A DNA stretch of 64,000 nt from Cohnella nanjingensis (GCF_014212125.1 NZ_JACJVP010000026.1:1-64000); one strand, 5' to 3'. Positions 19,996 through 30,329 are shown, counted from the first letter of the stretch. Numbers and translations are program-made. The notes: generated by a model not told the origin, from the letters alone.

Positions 19996-22428
19996 TTAAT
20001 GCGTGCCGAGCGGCGGCGTGTCTTCCGCTTCGCCTTCCCCGGCCGCGCCGATCGCGGCCGCGCCCGCGACGAGCGAGCCTTCTTCGTCCGGTACGGCCGG
20101 CAGCGGGTCGGACAAGGCATGCTTCAGCACTTCGTCCATATGCGCGACGGGAACGAACGTTATCTCATGGCGGACGCTGTCGGGAACGTCCCGCAGGTCG
20201 CGCTCGTTGTCCTTCGGCAGCAGCACCTTCTTGATGCCCGCGCGGAGAGCGGCGAGCGACTTCTCCTTCAGGCCGCCGATCGGCAGGACGCGTCCGCGGA
20301 GCGTAATCTCCCCGGTCATCGCGACCTCGCGGTTCACGCGGCTGCCCGTCAGGGCGGAGACGAGCGCCGTGGCGATCGTGATGCCGGCCGACGGACCGTC
20401 CTTCGGAATCGCGCCTTCGGGGATATGAATGTGAATGTCGTTCTTCTCATGGAACTGCGGATCGATCCCGAGCGACTTCGAGCGGCTGCGCGTATAGCTG
20501 AGCGCGGCCTGGGCGGACTCCTTCATGACGTCGCCCAGCTTGCCCGTCAGCGTGAGCTTGCCGCTGCCCGGCATGATCGTCACCTCGATGACGAGCGTCT
20601 CGCCGCCGACTTCCGTCCAGGCGAGCCCGGTGACGACGCCGATCTGGTCCTCCTGCTCAGCCATGCCGTAGCGGAACTTGGCCGGGCCGAGGAACTCCTT
20701 CAGCTTGGCGGCATCTACCTTCACCGGCGCGGCCGAAGCGTCCGCGACGATCAGCTTCGCCGCCTTGCGGCTGATGGCCGCGATCTGCTGCTCCAGGTTC
20801 CGGACGCCGGATTCGCGCGTATAGCCGCGGATCAGCTGGAGCATCACGTCCGGCTCGATCTCGAGCTGCTCCTCGGTCAAGCCGTGGTCGCGCTTCTGCT
20901 TCGGCAGCAGGTGGCGGAGGGCGATCTGCTGCTTCTCCAGCTCCGTGTAGCCGGGAATGTAGAGCACTTCCATCCGGTCCAGCAGCGGACGCGGAATCTG
21001 ATGCGCGACGTTCGCCGTCGTGATGAACATGACGTTGGACAAGTCGAACGGCATCTCGATGTAGTGATCGCTGAACGTGCCGTTCTGTTCGGGATCGAGC
21101 ACCTCCAGCATCGCCGAGGACGGATCGCCACGGAAGTCGCTGGCCATCTTGTCGATCTCGTCGAGCAGGAAGACGGGGTTCTGCGTGCCCGCCGAGCGCA
21201 TCCCTTGAATGATGCGGCCCGGCATCGCGCCGACGTACGTGCGGCGGTGGCCCCGGATCTCCGCTTCGTCGCGCACCCCGCCGAGCGAGATGCGGACGAA
21301 CTCGCGTCCGAGCGACGAGGCGATCGAACGGCCGAGCGACGTCTTGCCGACGCCCGGAGGGCCGACGAGGCAGAGGATCGGGCCTTTCAGCTTTTTGACC
21401 AGCTGCTGCACGGCCAGATACTCCAGCACCCGCTCCTTCGGCTTCTCGAGGCCGAAGTGCTCGTCTTCGAGGATCTGCTCGGCCTTGGCCAGATCGAGAT
21501 GGTCCTCGGTCACCTTGCTCCACGGCAGCGCCAGCAGCCACTCCACGTACGTGCGAATGACGGCGCCTTCGGCGGAGGAAGCCGGCATCTTCTCCAGCCG
21601 GTCGATCTCCTTCTCGACCTTGGCTGCGATCTTCTCCGGCAGCTTCGCCTCTTCGAGCTGGCTGCGAAGCTCCTCGACTTCGCCGGCCCGGCCTTCCTTC
21701 TCGCCGAGCTCCTTCTGGATCGCCTTCATCTGTTCGCGAAGGTAATATTCCTTCTGCGTCTTCTCCATCTGCTTTTTGACGCGCTGGCTGATCTTGCGTT
21801 CAAGCTCCAGCACTTCGCGCTCGTTGTTCAGGAGGTCGAGCAGCTTCTCCAGGCGGACGCGCACGTCCACGGTCTCGAGAATCTCCTGCTTATCCTTGAT
21901 CTTGAGCGACAGATGGCTCGTGATGACGTCCGCCAAGCGGCCCGGCTCGTCGATATCGGACACGGCCGCGAGCGTCTCCGGCGTCACCTTCTTGGACAGG
22001 TTGATATAGTGTTCGAACTGGCTCAGCACGGCGCGCATGAGCGCGCCCGTCTCGGAGTCCCCGGAGAGCTCTTCGGGCAGCTCACGGGCGACGACTTCGT
22101 AGAAGCCTTCGTTCGGCAAATATTGTTCGATCTCCGCGCGGATGACGCCTTCGACCAGCACCCGGATCGTGCCGTTCGGCAGCTTCAGCATCTGGCGGAC
22201 TTTGGCGATGGTGCCGACGCGATAGATATCGTCTTGCGTCGGTTCCTCGATATTGATTTCGGATTGCGAACAGAGCAGGATCATATGATCGTCAATCATG
22301 CACTGTTCTAGCGCTTTGATCGATTTCTCCCGGCCTACGTCCAGATGTAGAACCATGCTGGGGTAGACGAGCAGCCCTCGCAGGGGCAATAGAGGCAGAG
22401 AACGGCTTTTCGTCTTGCTCGAACCCAT
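19996..22428 (-). CDS. lonA: ATP-dependent protease LonA
   Basis: Soluble hexameric AAA+ protease degrading misfolded and regulatory proteins. The N-terminal substrate domain starts with [19 protein letters not shown], followed by a coiled-coil (about 190-260). The AAA+ module has Walker [13 protein letters not shown] near 365 and Walker [13 protein letters not shown] near 430. The protease domain (from about 600) has the catalytic serine in [11 protein letters not shown] and lysine in [14 protein letters not shown]. The 810 residues are standard. GGAGGTG precedes the ATG. A sigma-A-like promoter lies at 22521-22549, so lonA can be transcribed separately from lonB. Confidence 0.97.
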   Translation of the reverse strand: MGSSKTKSRSLPLLPLRGLLVYPSMVLHLDVGREKSIKALEQCMIDDHMILLCSQSEINIEEPTQDDIYRVGTIAKVRQMLKLPNGTIRVLVEGVIRAEIEQYLPNEGFYEVVARELPEELSGDSETGALMRAVLSQFEHYINLSKKVTPETLAAVSDIDEPGRLADVITSHLSLKIKDKQEILETVDVRVRLEKLLDLLNNEREVLELERKISQRVKKQMEKTQKEYYLREQMKAIQKELGEKEGRAGEVEELRSQLEEAKLPEKIAAKVEKEIDRLEKMPASSAEGAVIRTYVEWLLALPWSKVTEDHLDLAKAEQILEDEHFGLEKPKERVLEYLAVQQLVKKLKGPILCLVGPPGVGKTSLGRSIASSLGREFVRISLGGVRDEAEIRGHRRTYVGAMPGRIIQGMRSAGTQNPVFLLDEIDKMASDFRGDPSSAMLEVLDPEQNGTFSDHYIEMPFDLSNVMFITTANVAHQIPRPLLDRMEVLYIPGYTELEKQQIALRHLLPKQKRDHGLTEEQLEIEPDVMLQLIRGYTRESGVRNLEQQIAAISRKAAKLIVADASAAPVKVDAAKLKEFLGPAKFRYGMAEQEDQIGVVTGLAWTEVGGETLVIEVTIMPGSGKLTLTGKLGDVMKESAQAALSYTRSRSKSLGIDPQFHEKNDIHIHIPEGAIPKDGPSAGITIATALVSALTGSRVNREVAMTGEITLRGRVLPIGGLKEKSLAALRAGIKKVLLPKDNERDLRDVPDSVRHEITFVPVAHMDEVLKHALSDPLPAVPDEEGSLVAGAAAIGAAGEGEAEDTPPLGTH

Positions 22429-22520
22429 ATGGACGGCACCTCCTCAAGCGCGAACGATAAATTTTGTAGGGCTTACTCGGAATGGTTAGGATTCCCTATT
22501 CTATTCCGAATACTTCCGTC

Positions 22521-22549
22521 ATTGTATCAAAACTTCAAGCCCGCCGCAA
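22521..22549 (-). promoter_or_regulatory. Sigma-A-like promoter of lonA
   Basis: Minus-strand TTGCGG (22544-22549) and TACAAT (22521-22526) with a 17-base spacer, about 100 bases before the lonA start. No CIRCE or CtsR-type repeat was noticed. Confidence 0.55.
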
Positions 22550-22630
22550 AAAACCGGGCGGCAGCCTCTCCGGCCGAACGGCGGACATGGCAAACGCCGC
22601 CCCGCAGGACGGCGTTGGGTTGGCCGATCT

Positions 22631-24415
22631 TCAAGCTTCGCCGAGCGCCCCGGCTCCGGGCTGCGGGTGCCCTTCGCCGCGGCGCGTAGAGCGTGCGGCG
22701 TCGGCCGACCCGGCATGCAGGATCGACACCGACGGAGCGGCGGCGTACGCGTCCGCGGGGATCGGCCGGTCGCCCGCCTCCAGATCCGACGGGACGGTGA
22801 GGGTGGCTTCCCCGAAGACGTGGAAGAAGACGTCCGACATCGTCTCGACGGGGATCACCTTCACGCCCTCGAGTCCCTCGAAGATCGCTTGCCAGTTCTC
22901 CTTCGGTATCAATACCTGCTCGGCGCCCGACTGGAACGCCGCCTCCACCTTGGCGATAACGCCGCCTACGGGCTTCACGCGGCCATGGATGCTCACCTCG
23001 CCGGTCATGGCCAGCTTGTTGTCGACCGGCTGGTTCTTGATGGCCGAGGCGATGGCGACCGCCATCGCGATACCCGCGGACGGTCCGTCGACCGGCGTGC
23101 CGCCCGGGAAGTTGATGTGCAGGTCGAAGTGCTCGGGATGCAGGCCGCAGCGGCGCAGGACGGTCAGGACGTTCTCCACCGACCCTTTGGCCATGCTCTT
23201 GCGGCGCAGCGTCCGCTGACCGCCCCCGATCTCCTCCTCCTCCACGACGCCGGTGATCGTGAACAAGCCCTTGCCCGGCTGAGCGGGCATCGCCGTCACC
23301 TCGATCTCGAGGAGCGCGCCCATGCTCGGTCCGAACACCGCGAGACCATTGACGAGTCCGACCTGCGGCTCCGTCGGCACCTTGCGGTCCGGGCGAGGCG
23401 GCAGCTGGCTGCTGTTCACGACCCATTCGATATCGGCAGCGCCGAGGCGCTCCCGGTTCTCGGACAGGGCAAGCCCCGCGGCCAGCTGAATGACGTTCAC
23501 GGCCTCGCGGCCGTTGGTCGCGTAATGCTTCACGACCTCGACCGCTTCCGGCTGCGGCGGGAAGCCGATCTTGGCGATCGCGTTCTCCGCGATCTGCCCG
23601 ATCTCCTCCGGCAGCAGCGGCCGGAAGTAGATCTCCATGCACCGGCTGCGCAGCGCGGGCGGCAGCTCGTTCGGCGAACGCGTGGTGGCGCCGACGAGGC
23701 GGAAGTCCGCAGGCAGCCCATTCTGGAAAATATCGTGGATATACAGCGGAATATTCGGATCTTCCGCATGGTAGTAGGCACTCTCCAGGTAAACCTTGCG
23801 GTCTTCGAGCACCTTCAGCAGCTTGTTCATCTGAATCGGATGAAGCTCGCCGATCTCGTCGATGAACAGGATGCCTCCGTGCGCCTTCGTGACCGCGCCG
23901 GGCTTCGGCTGCGGGATACCGGCCACGCCCATGGCGCCCGCGCCTTGGTAGATCGGATCATGCACCGAACCGATCAGCGGATCCGCGATCCCGCGTTCGT
24001 CGAAGCGCGCCGTCGTCGCGTCGATCTCGGTGAACTTCGCCTCCAGGCGGAACGGCGACACCGGGTTTTTCTTCGCCTCTTCCAGCACGACGCGCGCCGC
24101 CGCCGTCTTTCCGACGCCAGGAGGGCCGTAGACGAGCACGTGCTGCGGATTGCTGCTGCACAGCGCGGCCTTCAGCGCGCGCAGGCCTTCCTTCTGCCCG
24201 ACGATGTCGCCCATGCTCGCGGGCCGCGTCTTCTCCGACAGCGGCTTCGTGAGCGAGATCGACCGCAGCTTGCGCAGCTTATCCATCTCTTTGCGCGATT
24301 CGCGGTCGACGGCCGTCCGGTTGCTCTTCTGGTTGCGCAGCAAGTTCCAGAAATAAACGCCGATCACGACGGCGAAAAACACTTGAACGAGCATCAGTAT
24401 AGTGCTCAAGGTCAT
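22631..24415 (-). CDS. lonB: Membrane-anchored ATP-dependent protease LonB
   Basis: Forespore-type Lon protease with one N-terminal membrane helix (residues about 5-25, ILMLVQVFFAVVIGVYFWNLL) instead of the LonA substrate domain. Walker A is [14 protein letters not shown] near 95, Walker B ILFIDEIGEL near 180. The protease dyad is Ser in VDGPSAGIAMA and Lys in GGVIAKVEAAF. In B. subtilis LonB is made in the forespore; by family this one may be too. I use the ATG at 24415 (594 residues); an ATG three codons earlier lies almost on the ribosome binding site. About 45 poorly conserved residues extend the C-terminus beyond the usual end. Upstream of lonA. Confidence 0.94.
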   Translation of the reverse strand: MTLSTILMLVQVFFAVVIGVYFWNLLRNQKSNRTAVDRESRKEMDKLRKLRSISLTKPLSEKTRPASMGDIVGQKEGLRALKAALCSSNPQHVLVYGPPGVGKTAAARVVLEEAKKNPVSPFRLEAKFTEIDATTARFDERGIADPLIGSVHDPIYQGAGAMGVAGIPQPKPGAVTKAHGGILFIDEIGELHPIQMNKLLKVLEDRKVYLESAYYHAEDPNIPLYIHDIFQNGLPADFRLVGATTRSPNELPPALRSRCMEIYFRPLLPEEIGQIAENAIAKIGFPPQPEAVEVVKHYATNGREAVNVIQLAAGLALSENRERLGAADIEWVVNSSQLPPRPDRKVPTEPQVGLVNGLAVFGPSMGALLEIEVTAMPAQPGKGLFTITGVVEEEEIGGGQRTLRRKSMAKGSVENVLTVLRRCGLHPEHFDLHINFPGGTPVDGPSAGIAMAVAIASAIKNQPVDNKLAMTGEVSIHGRVKPVGGVIAKVEAAFQSGAEQVLIPKENWQAIFEGLEGVKVIPVETMSDVFFHVFGEATLTVPSDLEAGDRPIPADAYAAAPSVSILHAGSADAARSTRRGEGHPQPGAGALGEA

Positions 24416-24546
24416 TGTCCTCATCCTCTCCCTGCCTTGGCGTCATCACACGCGCCAAAAAATCCGGTAAACGGGCTCATACTTGGTAGTATTGCCCGAA
24501 TGCAGGGGGATATAGTCATGACCGCGCGCGATCGCGCCAACAATCG

Positions 24547-24909
24547 TCAAGCCGTCGGAGATCCGTGCGCTTCGACGGACGCGTCGACGAGCGCGATGCA
24601 CGCTCCCGCGCAAGCGTAGCAGGCTTCCGCGCACCGCCGGCAATGCTCCGTCTCGTGCTTGGCGCACTCGGCGCCGCAAGACTCGCAAGCCTCCGCGCAG
24701 ATCAAGCACAGTTCGCCGTAATACGTACTGCCCTGCGCCATCGCCTGGGCCGCGAAGCCGCAGATGTCCGCGCACTCCCGGTCGAGCCGGATGCACGTCC
24801 TCATCATCTCCAGGCCGTCTTCCTTCAAGCACGCCTCATAGCAGGCGTTGCACGCTTGCATGCAGCGGATACATTCGTCGATGCAGGCTTGCATTTCAGT
24901 TCTCGTCAT
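24547..24909 (-). CDS. Cys-rich four-helix bundle copper-binding protein
   Basis: A small cytoplasmic protein of 120 residues in which cysteines recur with helical spacing: CIDECIRCMQACNACYEAC, CIRLDRECADIC, CLICAEACESCGAEC, CRRCAEACYACAGAC. This pattern is that of the DUF326/Csp copper-storage four-helix bundles, which hold many Cu(I) ions in the bundle core. ATG at 24909; another ATG two codons earlier sits on top of the GGAGGTG site and is less likely. The long upstream open frame (to 25536) overlaps the next gene and is spurious. Lies between lonB and a PCYCGC lipoprotein gene on the same strand, but separated from the latter by a terminator. Confidence 0.9.
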   Translation of the reverse strand: MTRTEMQACIDECIRCMQACNACYEACLKEDGLEMMRTCIRLDRECADICGFAAQAMAQGSTYYGELCLICAEACESCGAECAKHETEHCRRCAEACYACAGACIALVDASVEAHGSPTA

Positions 24910-25017
24910 TCCCATGCACCTCCAGGTAGGGTAGCAGGCTATCTCTACCCTTACCCGTCCTCGCGGGACGTGAGACATCCCTAGATGCCGCAACACCGCC
25001 CCTTTCGACGCGGAAAC

Positions 25018-25048
25018 AAAAAAGCCAAGCAGGCGAATCCCGCTTAGC
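25018..25048 (-). terminator. Terminator after the PCYCGC lipoprotein gene
   Basis: The stem GCTAAGC/GCTTGGC (25024-25048) is followed on the minus strand by six T residues. Confidence 0.85.
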
Positions 25049-25085
25049 TCCTTATAGTGATTCGATTCGAATGGCCGATACGCGA

Positions 25086-25640
25086 TTAGGCTTGCGGCAT
25101 CGGCGTATCCGTCGGATTCGCGTAGCCGACGCTGTAGGTCTCGTCGACGTACTTGCGAATCTCCAAGTCCGATATACCCTGCGACTTCATCTGTGCCGCC
25201 TGCAGCGCGATCAGCTGGCAGACGCCGCAGCCGGTGCCGTGATCGTCCCAGACGACCGTCCCGTCCTCGCGCACGGCCGCGATGAAGCAGTCCAGGTTGT
25301 CCTTGTGGCCGACGCTCTCGCCGCATCCGCAGTAGCAAGGAATGTACTGCAGCGTATCCTTCAGCTTGGCCGCCGCCGCGTAGGCCAGCTTCACCTGGTC
25401 GGAAGCGCCGTCCAGAAAGTTCGGCATCTCCCGCAGAGAGGCCGTCTCGACCTGGAGATCGCCGTTCGGCGTCGTATGGGAATGTCCGCCGCCGGAAGCG
25501 TCGGGCGAGGCTTGCGAATCCCCCTGCTTCCCGCATGCCGCCAGCAGACAGAGCAGCGCGAATGCCGCCAGCATCCAGAACAACGTCGTCTTGAATCGGC
25601 CTTGGCGGCTCGTTCCGCCATCATGATGCATGTCCGTCAT
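25086..25640 (-). CDS. PCYCGC-motif lipoprotein
   Basis: Secreted lipoprotein of 184 residues. After a short basic N-terminus comes a hydrophobic stretch ending in the lipobox LLAAC (Cys near residue 36), then a linker rich in Ser, Gly, Asp and His (GGGHSH). The family signature is IPCYCGCGESVGHKDNLDCFI (near 100), followed by DDHGTGCGVCQL with two more cysteines. The conserved cysteines and histidines suggest a metal or redox role, which has not been shown for the family as far as I know. GGGGGGAG lies nine bases before the ATG. It follows ispG by 15 bases and may be co-transcribed with it. Confidence 0.88.
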   Translation of the reverse strand: MTDMHHDGGTSRQGRFKTTLFWMLAAFALLCLLAACGKQGDSQASPDASGGGHSHTTPNGDLQVETASLREMPNFLDGASDQVKLAYAAAAKLKDTLQYIPCYCGCGESVGHKDNLDCFIAAVREDGTVVWDDHGTGCGVCQLIALQAAQMKSQGISDLEIRKYVDETYSVGYANPTDTPMPQA

Positions 25641-25655
25641 GAACGCCGCTCCCCC

Positions 25656-26753
25656 CTAGTGCTTCCGGCCGGGGATGACCCCCGTCTCATTGTAGGCGGC
25701 GACGATGTTGTCGATCTCCCGCTTCAGCTCGTTCACCAGGTCCGCTTCGGGCACTTTGCGGATCATCTCGCCGTAGCGGAACAGCATGCCCTCTCCGCGC
25801 GCGCCGGCGATGCCGATATCGGCTTCGCGGGCTTCGCCGGGACCGTTGACCGCGCAGCCCAGCACGGACACCTTGATCGGAACCTTCAGCTTCGACAGGT
25901 ACTCCTCGACCTCGTTCGCCACCGCGAACAGATCGATATCCAGCCGGCCGCACGTCGGGCAAGAGACGAGCGTCGGCGCGTCGGTGATGAGGCCGAACGT
26001 CTTCAGCAGCTCCCGCGCGACCTTGATCTCTTCGACCGGGTCGGCGCTGAGCGAGATGCGCATCGTATTGCCGATGCCCGCGTTCAGCAGGACGCCGAGC
26101 CCCGCGGCGCTCTTGACCGTGCCGGAGAACAGCGTGCCGGCTTCGGTGATGCCCAGGTGGAGCGGGTACTTGATGACTTCGGCCGCCTTCGTATAGGCCG
26201 CGATCGCCATCGGAACGTCGGAGGCTTTAAGAGAGACGATAATATCGTGAAAATCGAGCTCCTCCAAGATGCCGATATGGAACAGCGCGCTCTCGACCAT
26301 CGCTTCGGGCGTCGGATAGCCGTACTTCTCCAGCAAGTGATTCTCGAGCGAACCGGCGTTCACCCCGATGCGGATCGGAATGCCTTTTTCCTTGCATGCC
26401 TTGACGACGGCCTCGACCTTCTCCCGGCGACCGATATTCCCCGGATTGATGCGGACCTTGTCGATGCCGTTCTCGATCGCGAGCAGGGCGAGCCGATAGT
26501 CGAAGTGAATATCGGCGACGAGCGGAATCGAGATCATCTTCTTGATCTCCTTGATCGCTTCCGCCGCTTCCTTGTTGTTGACGGTTACCCGGACGAGCTG
26601 GCAGCCCGCCTCCTCCAAGCGCTTGATCTCCGCGACGGTCGCTTGCACGTCCGCCGTCTTTGTCGTACACATACTCTGCAGGATGACTTCGTTGTTCCCG
26701 CCGATGGTGAGATTCCCCACCTTGACCGGCACGGTATCGGTTCGTAGATACAT
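25656..26753 (-). CDS. ispG: (E)-4-hydroxy-3-methylbut-2-enyl-diphosphate synthase IspG
   Basis: Iron-sulfur enzyme of the MEP isoprenoid pathway, converting MEcPP to HMBPP (flavodoxin type). The TIM-barrel part begins [19 protein letters not shown], with [12 protein letters not shown] and RINPGNIG. The 4Fe-4S cysteines are in [12 protein letters not shown] (near 270) and [14 protein letters not shown] (near 305). The 365 residues match the bacterial two-domain form. It follows clpX in the same direction after a 168-base gap full of hairpins. Confidence 0.97.
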   Translation of the reverse strand: MYLRTDTVPVKVGNLTIGGNNEVILQSMCTTKTADVQATVAEIKRLEEAGCQLVRVTVNNKEAAEAIKEIKKMISIPLVADIHFDYRLALLAIENGIDKVRINPGNIGRREKVEAVVKACKEKGIPIRIGVNAGSLENHLLEKYGYPTPEAMVESALFHIGILEELDFHDIIVSLKASDVPMAIAAYTKAAEVIKYPLHLGITEAGTLFSGTVKSAAGLGVLLNAGIGNTMRISLSADPVEEIKVARELLKTFGLITDAPTLVSCPTCGRLDIDLFAVANEVEEYLSKLKVPIKVSVLGCAVNGPGEAREADIGIAGARGEGMLFRYGEMIRKVPEADLVNELKREIDNIVAAYNETGVIPGRKH

Positions 26754-26783
26754 AGTTCCCCATTCTCCCCGTATACGCCAAAG

Positions 26784-26900
26784 TCCACCCCGTAGGCACG
26801 GTTAAAAACCGCAGCTAGGGGTGGAACCCGGCAGACTTCAAGCGGTGAAGTCGCGACTGCCGGTAACCCGGCATCGGCGGCGAATACGTTCTTCGCCGCC
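26784..26900 (-). other. Three consecutive strong hairpins between clpX and ispG
   Basis: In transcription order: a nine-base-pair stem (26876-26884 with 26892-26900); a two-part stem (26834-26840 with 26846-26852, extended by 26828-26834 with 26857-26863 around a four-base bulge); and an eight-base-pair stem (26784-26791 with 26818-26825) enclosing a second five-base-pair stem. No classical T-run follows any of them, so they may act as mRNA processing or stability elements, or as weak terminators for clpX. Confidence 0.6.
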
Positions 26901-26921
26901 TGCCGGCGCAGGACCGCGCGC

Positions 26922-28178
26922 TTACGCGCTTTCTTCTTTTTTCTTGCCTTTCTTCGTCGTGAGCTCCGGCGCGATCTTGTCTCGAACGACCTTCTCGGAG
27001 ATGACGCAGCTCGTCACGTCGTCGCGGGACGGCACTTCGTACATCACTTCGAGCATGATGCCCTCGATGATGGCCCGCAGTCCCCGCGCGCCCGTGTTGC
27101 GCTTGATCGCCTCGCGGGCGATCTCTTCGAGCGCGCCGGCTTCGAATTCCAGCTTCACGTTGTCCATCTCCAGCAGCTTCTGGTATTGCTTGACGAGCGC
27201 GTTCTTCGGTTCGGACAGAATCCGGACGAGCGCGGCTTCGTCGAGCGGCTCCAGGGAGGAGATGACCGGCAGACGGCCGACGAATTCCGGAATCAAGCCG
27301 AACTTCAGCAGGTCTTCCGGTTGGACGAGCGACAGATACTCGCCCGGCTTCAGTTCCTTCTGCCCTTCGAGGGCGGCGCTGAAGCCGATGACTTTCTTGC
27401 CGATCCGGCGCTTGATGATCTGCTCGAGGCCGTCGAACGCGCCGCCGCACAAGAACAGAATGTTCGTCGTATCGATCTGGATGAACTCTTGGTGCGGATG
27501 CTTGCGTCCGCCTTGCGGAGGAACGGAAGCGACCGTGCCTTCGAGAATCTTCAGCAAAGCCTGCTGCACGCCTTCGCCGGACACGTCGCGGGTAATGGAC
27601 GGGTTCTCGGATTTGCGCGCCACTTTATCGATCTCGTCGATATAGATGATGCCTCTCTCGGCCTTCTCTACATCGTAGTCGGCGGCTTGGATCAGCTTGA
27701 GCAGGATGTTCTCGACGTCTTCGCCGACATAGCCGGCTTCCGTCAAGGACGTCGCGTCCGCGATCGCGAACGGCACGTTCAGGATCTTCGCCATCGTCTG
27801 CGCGAGCAGCGTCTTGCCCGAGCCGGTCGGACCGACGAGCATGATGTTGCTCTTCTGCAGTTCGACGTCTTCGATCTTGCTCTGCGAGTTGATCCGCTTG
27901 TAGTGGTTGTAGACCGCGACGGACAGCGACTTCTTCGCTTGCTCTTGGCCGATGACGTACTGGTCGAGAATATTGCGAATCTCGATCGGCTTCGGAATAT
28001 CCTTCAGATCGAGCTCTTCCTCGTGGCCGAGCTCCTCCTCTACGATCTCCGTGCACAGTTCGATGCACTCATCGCATATATAGACGCCGGGTCCGGCGAC
28101 CAGCTTGCGCACCTGATCCTGCGACTTGCCGCAGAAAGAGCACTTGAGCTGGCCCTTCTCGTCGTTGAATTTGAACAT
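26922..28178 (-). CDS. clpX: ATP-dependent Clp protease unfoldase subunit ClpX
   Basis: AAA+ unfoldase that feeds substrates to ClpP. The N-terminal zinc-binding domain has the four cysteines CSFCGKSQ and [10 protein letters not shown] (residues about 13-40). Walker A is [14 protein letters not shown] near 118, Walker [14 protein letters not shown] near 180. The ClpP-docking IGF loop is visible as KKVIGFSA (near 265). It has 418 residues and a strong GGAGG site. It starts 11 bases after the clpP stop; the direct clpP-clpX pairing differs from B. subtilis, where clpP lies elsewhere. Confidence 0.97.
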   Translation of the reverse strand: MFKFNDEKGQLKCSFCGKSQDQVRKLVAGPGVYICDECIELCTEIVEEELGHEEELDLKDIPKPIEIRNILDQYVIGQEQAKKSLSVAVYNHYKRINSQSKIEDVELQKSNIMLVGPTGSGKTLLAQTMAKILNVPFAIADATSLTEAGYVGEDVENILLKLIQAADYDVEKAERGIIYIDEIDKVARKSENPSITRDVSGEGVQQALLKILEGTVASVPPQGGRKHPHQEFIQIDTTNILFLCGGAFDGLEQIIKRRIGKKVIGFSAALEGQKELKPGEYLSLVQPEDLLKFGLIPEFVGRLPVISSLEPLDEAALVRILSEPKNALVKQYQKLLEMDNVKLEFEAGALEEIAREAIKRNTGARGLRAIIEGIMLEVMYEVPSRDDVTSCVISEKVVRDKIAPELTTKKGKKKEESA

Positions 28179-28189
28179 GGAAACCCTCC

Positions 28190-28780
28190 TTAAACGTTGG
28201 TCGGCGAGGTGATCACCTTATCGATCAGCCCGTACGCCAGCGCGTCCTCCGCGCTCATGAAGTTGTCGCGGTCGGTGTCGCGTTCGATCTTCTCGTAAGG
28301 TTGCCCGGTACGATCCACATAGATACGGTTGAGTTTCTCTTTGGTCTTGAGAATCCAGTCCGCGTGGATCTTGATATCCGATGCCTGCCCTCTAACGCCG
28401 CCAAGCGGTTGGTGAATCATGATCTCGCTGTTCGGCAGGGCGAACCGCTTGCCGGGCGCGCCGGCCGTCAGCAGGAGAGACCCCATGCTGGCAGCCATGC
28501 CTACGCAGATCGTGCTCACGTCGGGCTTGATGAACTGCATCGTATCGTAAATACCCATGCCGGCCGTGACCGAACCGCCAGGGGAGTTGATATAGAGGTG
28601 AATATCCTTCTCCGGGTCTTCCGCCGCGAGGAAAAGCAGTTGAGCCATAATGAGATTGGCGACATCGTCGTCAATCGCGCTGCCTAGAAAGATAATCCGG
28701 TCCTTGAGCAGTCGGGAGTAGATGTCGTAAGAACGTTCTCCGCGGTTCGTCTGTTCAACGACGATTGGAACTAAGTTCAT
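28190..28780 (-). CDS. clpP: ATP-dependent Clp protease proteolytic subunit ClpP
   Basis: Serine protease forming the tetradecameric barrel partnered by ClpX/ClpC. The catalytic triad is Ser in [11 protein letters not shown] (near residue 98), His in IMIHQPLGG (near 123) and Asp in [15 protein letters not shown] (near 172). The ATG at 28780 gives 196 residues ([16 protein letters not shown]) with AGAGG nine bases upstream; a TTG three codons earlier overlaps that site. Preceded by its own sigma-A-like promoter, about 45 bases upstream, and followed closely by clpX. Confidence 0.97.
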   Translation of the reverse strand: MNLVPIVVEQTNRGERSYDIYSRLLKDRIIFLGSAIDDDVANLIMAQLLFLAAEDPEKDIHLYINSPGGSVTAGMGIYDTMQFIKPDVSTICVGMAASMGSLLLTAGAPGKRFALPNSEIMIHQPLGGVRGQASDIKIHADWILKTKEKLNRIYVDRTGQPYEKIERDTDRDNFMSAEDALAYGLIDKVITSPTNV

Positions 28781-28823
28781 TTGTGCCAACCTCTTTTCTA
28801 AAGTGGAGTCGAGTTCGGTAATA

Positions 28824-28852
28824 TTCTAACACGTTGCCTTGCGAATGTCATG
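28824..28852 (-). promoter_or_regulatory. Sigma-A-like promoter of clpP-clpX
   Basis: Minus-strand ATGACA (28847-28852) and TAGAAT (28824-28829) separated by 17 bases. No GGTCAAA-type CtsR operator overlaps it. Confidence 0.6.
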
Positions 28853-28892
28853 TTGACGGGCCTTGGCCCGATCATGACGCATATGTAGGGTG

Positions 28893-28923
28893 AAAAAGAA
28901 GGCACGCGGGATACACGTGCCTT
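28893..28923 (-). terminator. Terminator after tig
   Basis: The stem AAGGCACG/CGTGCCTT (28899-28923) is followed on the minus strand by CTTTTT. Confidence 0.85.
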
Positions 28924-28975
28924 GCCGTTATGTGGGGGTGCCAATGGAGTTTGACGTCCGATGCAGAGGCGCCGT

Positions 28976-30265
28976 TTAGGCGGTCTTGCTCTGCTCGACG
29001 ATGAATTTGACGGCTTTGCGGACCTTCAAGTCGGCATTGAGGGTGTCCAGGTAGCCGTTCGAAGTGAAGATCGTGCGCAGCTCTTCGGCCGGACGGTTGT
29101 ACATCTTCGACAGGTTCTCGAGCTCTTCGTCCAGATCCGAATCGGACACTTCGAGCTTCTCGGCTTCGGCGATCGCTTCGAGGACCAGGTTGTTGCGAAC
29201 GCGCTTCTCGGCGTCGACGCGCATTTGACCCTTCAGCGCAGCTTCGTCCTGACCGCTGAATTGGTAGTACAGATCGAGGGTCATGCCTTGCATGCGCAGG
29301 CGGCTCTCGAAATCCTTCATCATGTTCTCGATCTCGGATTCGATCATCGCTTCCGGAATCTCGACTTCGGCCGCTTCGGAGGCTTTGTCGATCACCGCGT
29401 TCTCGCGTGCGGCTTCGGCTTCCTTCTCCTTGCGCTCCTTCAGCTTGGCCGACAGATCCTGCTTGTACTCCTCGAACGTATCGAACTCGCTGACGTCCTT
29501 CGCGAACTCGTCGTCCAGCTCCGGCAGGTTCTTGCGCTTGATCTCGTGCAGCTTGACTTTGAACACGACGGCTTTGCCGGCGAGGTTCTCGGCTTGGTAG
29601 TTCTCCGGGAACGTCACGTCGATGTCCTTCTCCTCGGCGATGTTCAGGCCGACGACTTGCTCCTCGAAGCCCGGAATGAACGAACCGGAGCCCAGCTCGA
29701 GCGAGTAGCGCTCGCCCTTGCCGCCTTCGAACGGCACGCCGTCCAGGAAGCCTTCGAAGTCGATGATCGTCGTGTCGCCCTGCTGCGCGGGACCTTCGTC
29801 CACGACAACCAGCTCGGCATGGCGCTGCTGCAGACGCTCCAGCTCAGCCTTGATCTCCTCTTCGGATACTTCCGGCTCGGCGGCGGGCGCTTCGATGCCT
29901 TTGTAGTCGCCCAGCGTCACTTCGGGCTTCACGGTTACTTTGGCTTTGAACTTGAACGATTGGCCTTGCGCGAATTGCTCGACGTCCACTTCAGGACGGT
30001 CGACCGGCGTGATGCCGGCTTGGTCGACGGCTTCGCTGTACGCGCCTGGGAGCAGAATGTCGATGGCGTCTTGATACAGGCTCTCGATGCCGAAGCGCGC
30101 TTCGAAGATCCGGCGCGGCACTTTGCCTTTGCGGAATCCGGGAACGTTCACTTTTTGCACGACTTTCTTGAATGCCTTGTCCAATGCTTCGGCGACTTTC
30201 GCCTCGTCGATCTCAACCTCTAATACGCCGACGTTCTTCTCTATCTTTTCCCAATTTGCTTTCAT
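28976..30265 (-). CDS. tig: Trigger factor (ribosome-associated chaperone, prolyl isomerase)
   Basis: Binds the ribosome exit tunnel and helps nascent chains fold. Residues about 1-145 are the ribosome-binding domain with the signature GFRKGKVPRRI near 45. The FKBP-like isomerase domain spans about 155-240 (GDTTIIDFEGFLDGVPFEGG, SFIPGFEEQVVG). The C-terminal helical chaperone domain occupies the rest. The 429 residues are normal. A TTGAAT-17-TATAAT promoter lies upstream and a strong terminator follows, so it is monocistronic. The order ysoA-like, tig, then clp genes parallels Bacillus. Confidence 0.97.
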   Translation of the reverse strand: MKANWEKIEKNVGVLEVEIDEAKVAEALDKAFKKVVQKVNVPGFRKGKVPRRIFEARFGIESLYQDAIDILLPGAYSEAVDQAGITPVDRPEVDVEQFAQGQSFKFKAKVTVKPEVTLGDYKGIEAPAAEPEVSEEEIKAELERLQQRHAELVVVDEGPAQQGDTTIIDFEGFLDGVPFEGGKGERYSLELGSGSFIPGFEEQVVGLNIAEEKDIDVTFPENYQAENLAGKAVVFKVKLHEIKRKNLPELDDEFAKDVSEFDTFEEYKQDLSAKLKERKEKEAEAARENAVIDKASEAAEVEIPEAMIESEIENMMKDFESRLRMQGMTLDLYYQFSGQDEAALKGQMRVDAEKRVRNNLVLEAIAEAEKLEVSDSDLDEELENLSKMYNRPAEELRTIFTSNGYLDTLNADLKVRKAVKFIVEQSKTA

Positions 30266-30329
30266 GATATGCTTTCCCCTCCGAGGACAACTTGCCGCCC
30301 ATACGCGGCCGATTTACATAAACCACTCT

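Noticed and set aside
19774-22311. Plus-strand open frame of 845 codons opposite lonA
   Set aside because: Shadow of lonA with an Arg/Leu/His-rich composition and no ribosome binding site.
28790-28860. CtsR or CIRCE heat-shock operator upstream of clpP
   Set aside because: I looked for GGTCAAA direct repeats and TTAGCACTC inverted repeats on both strands and found neither.
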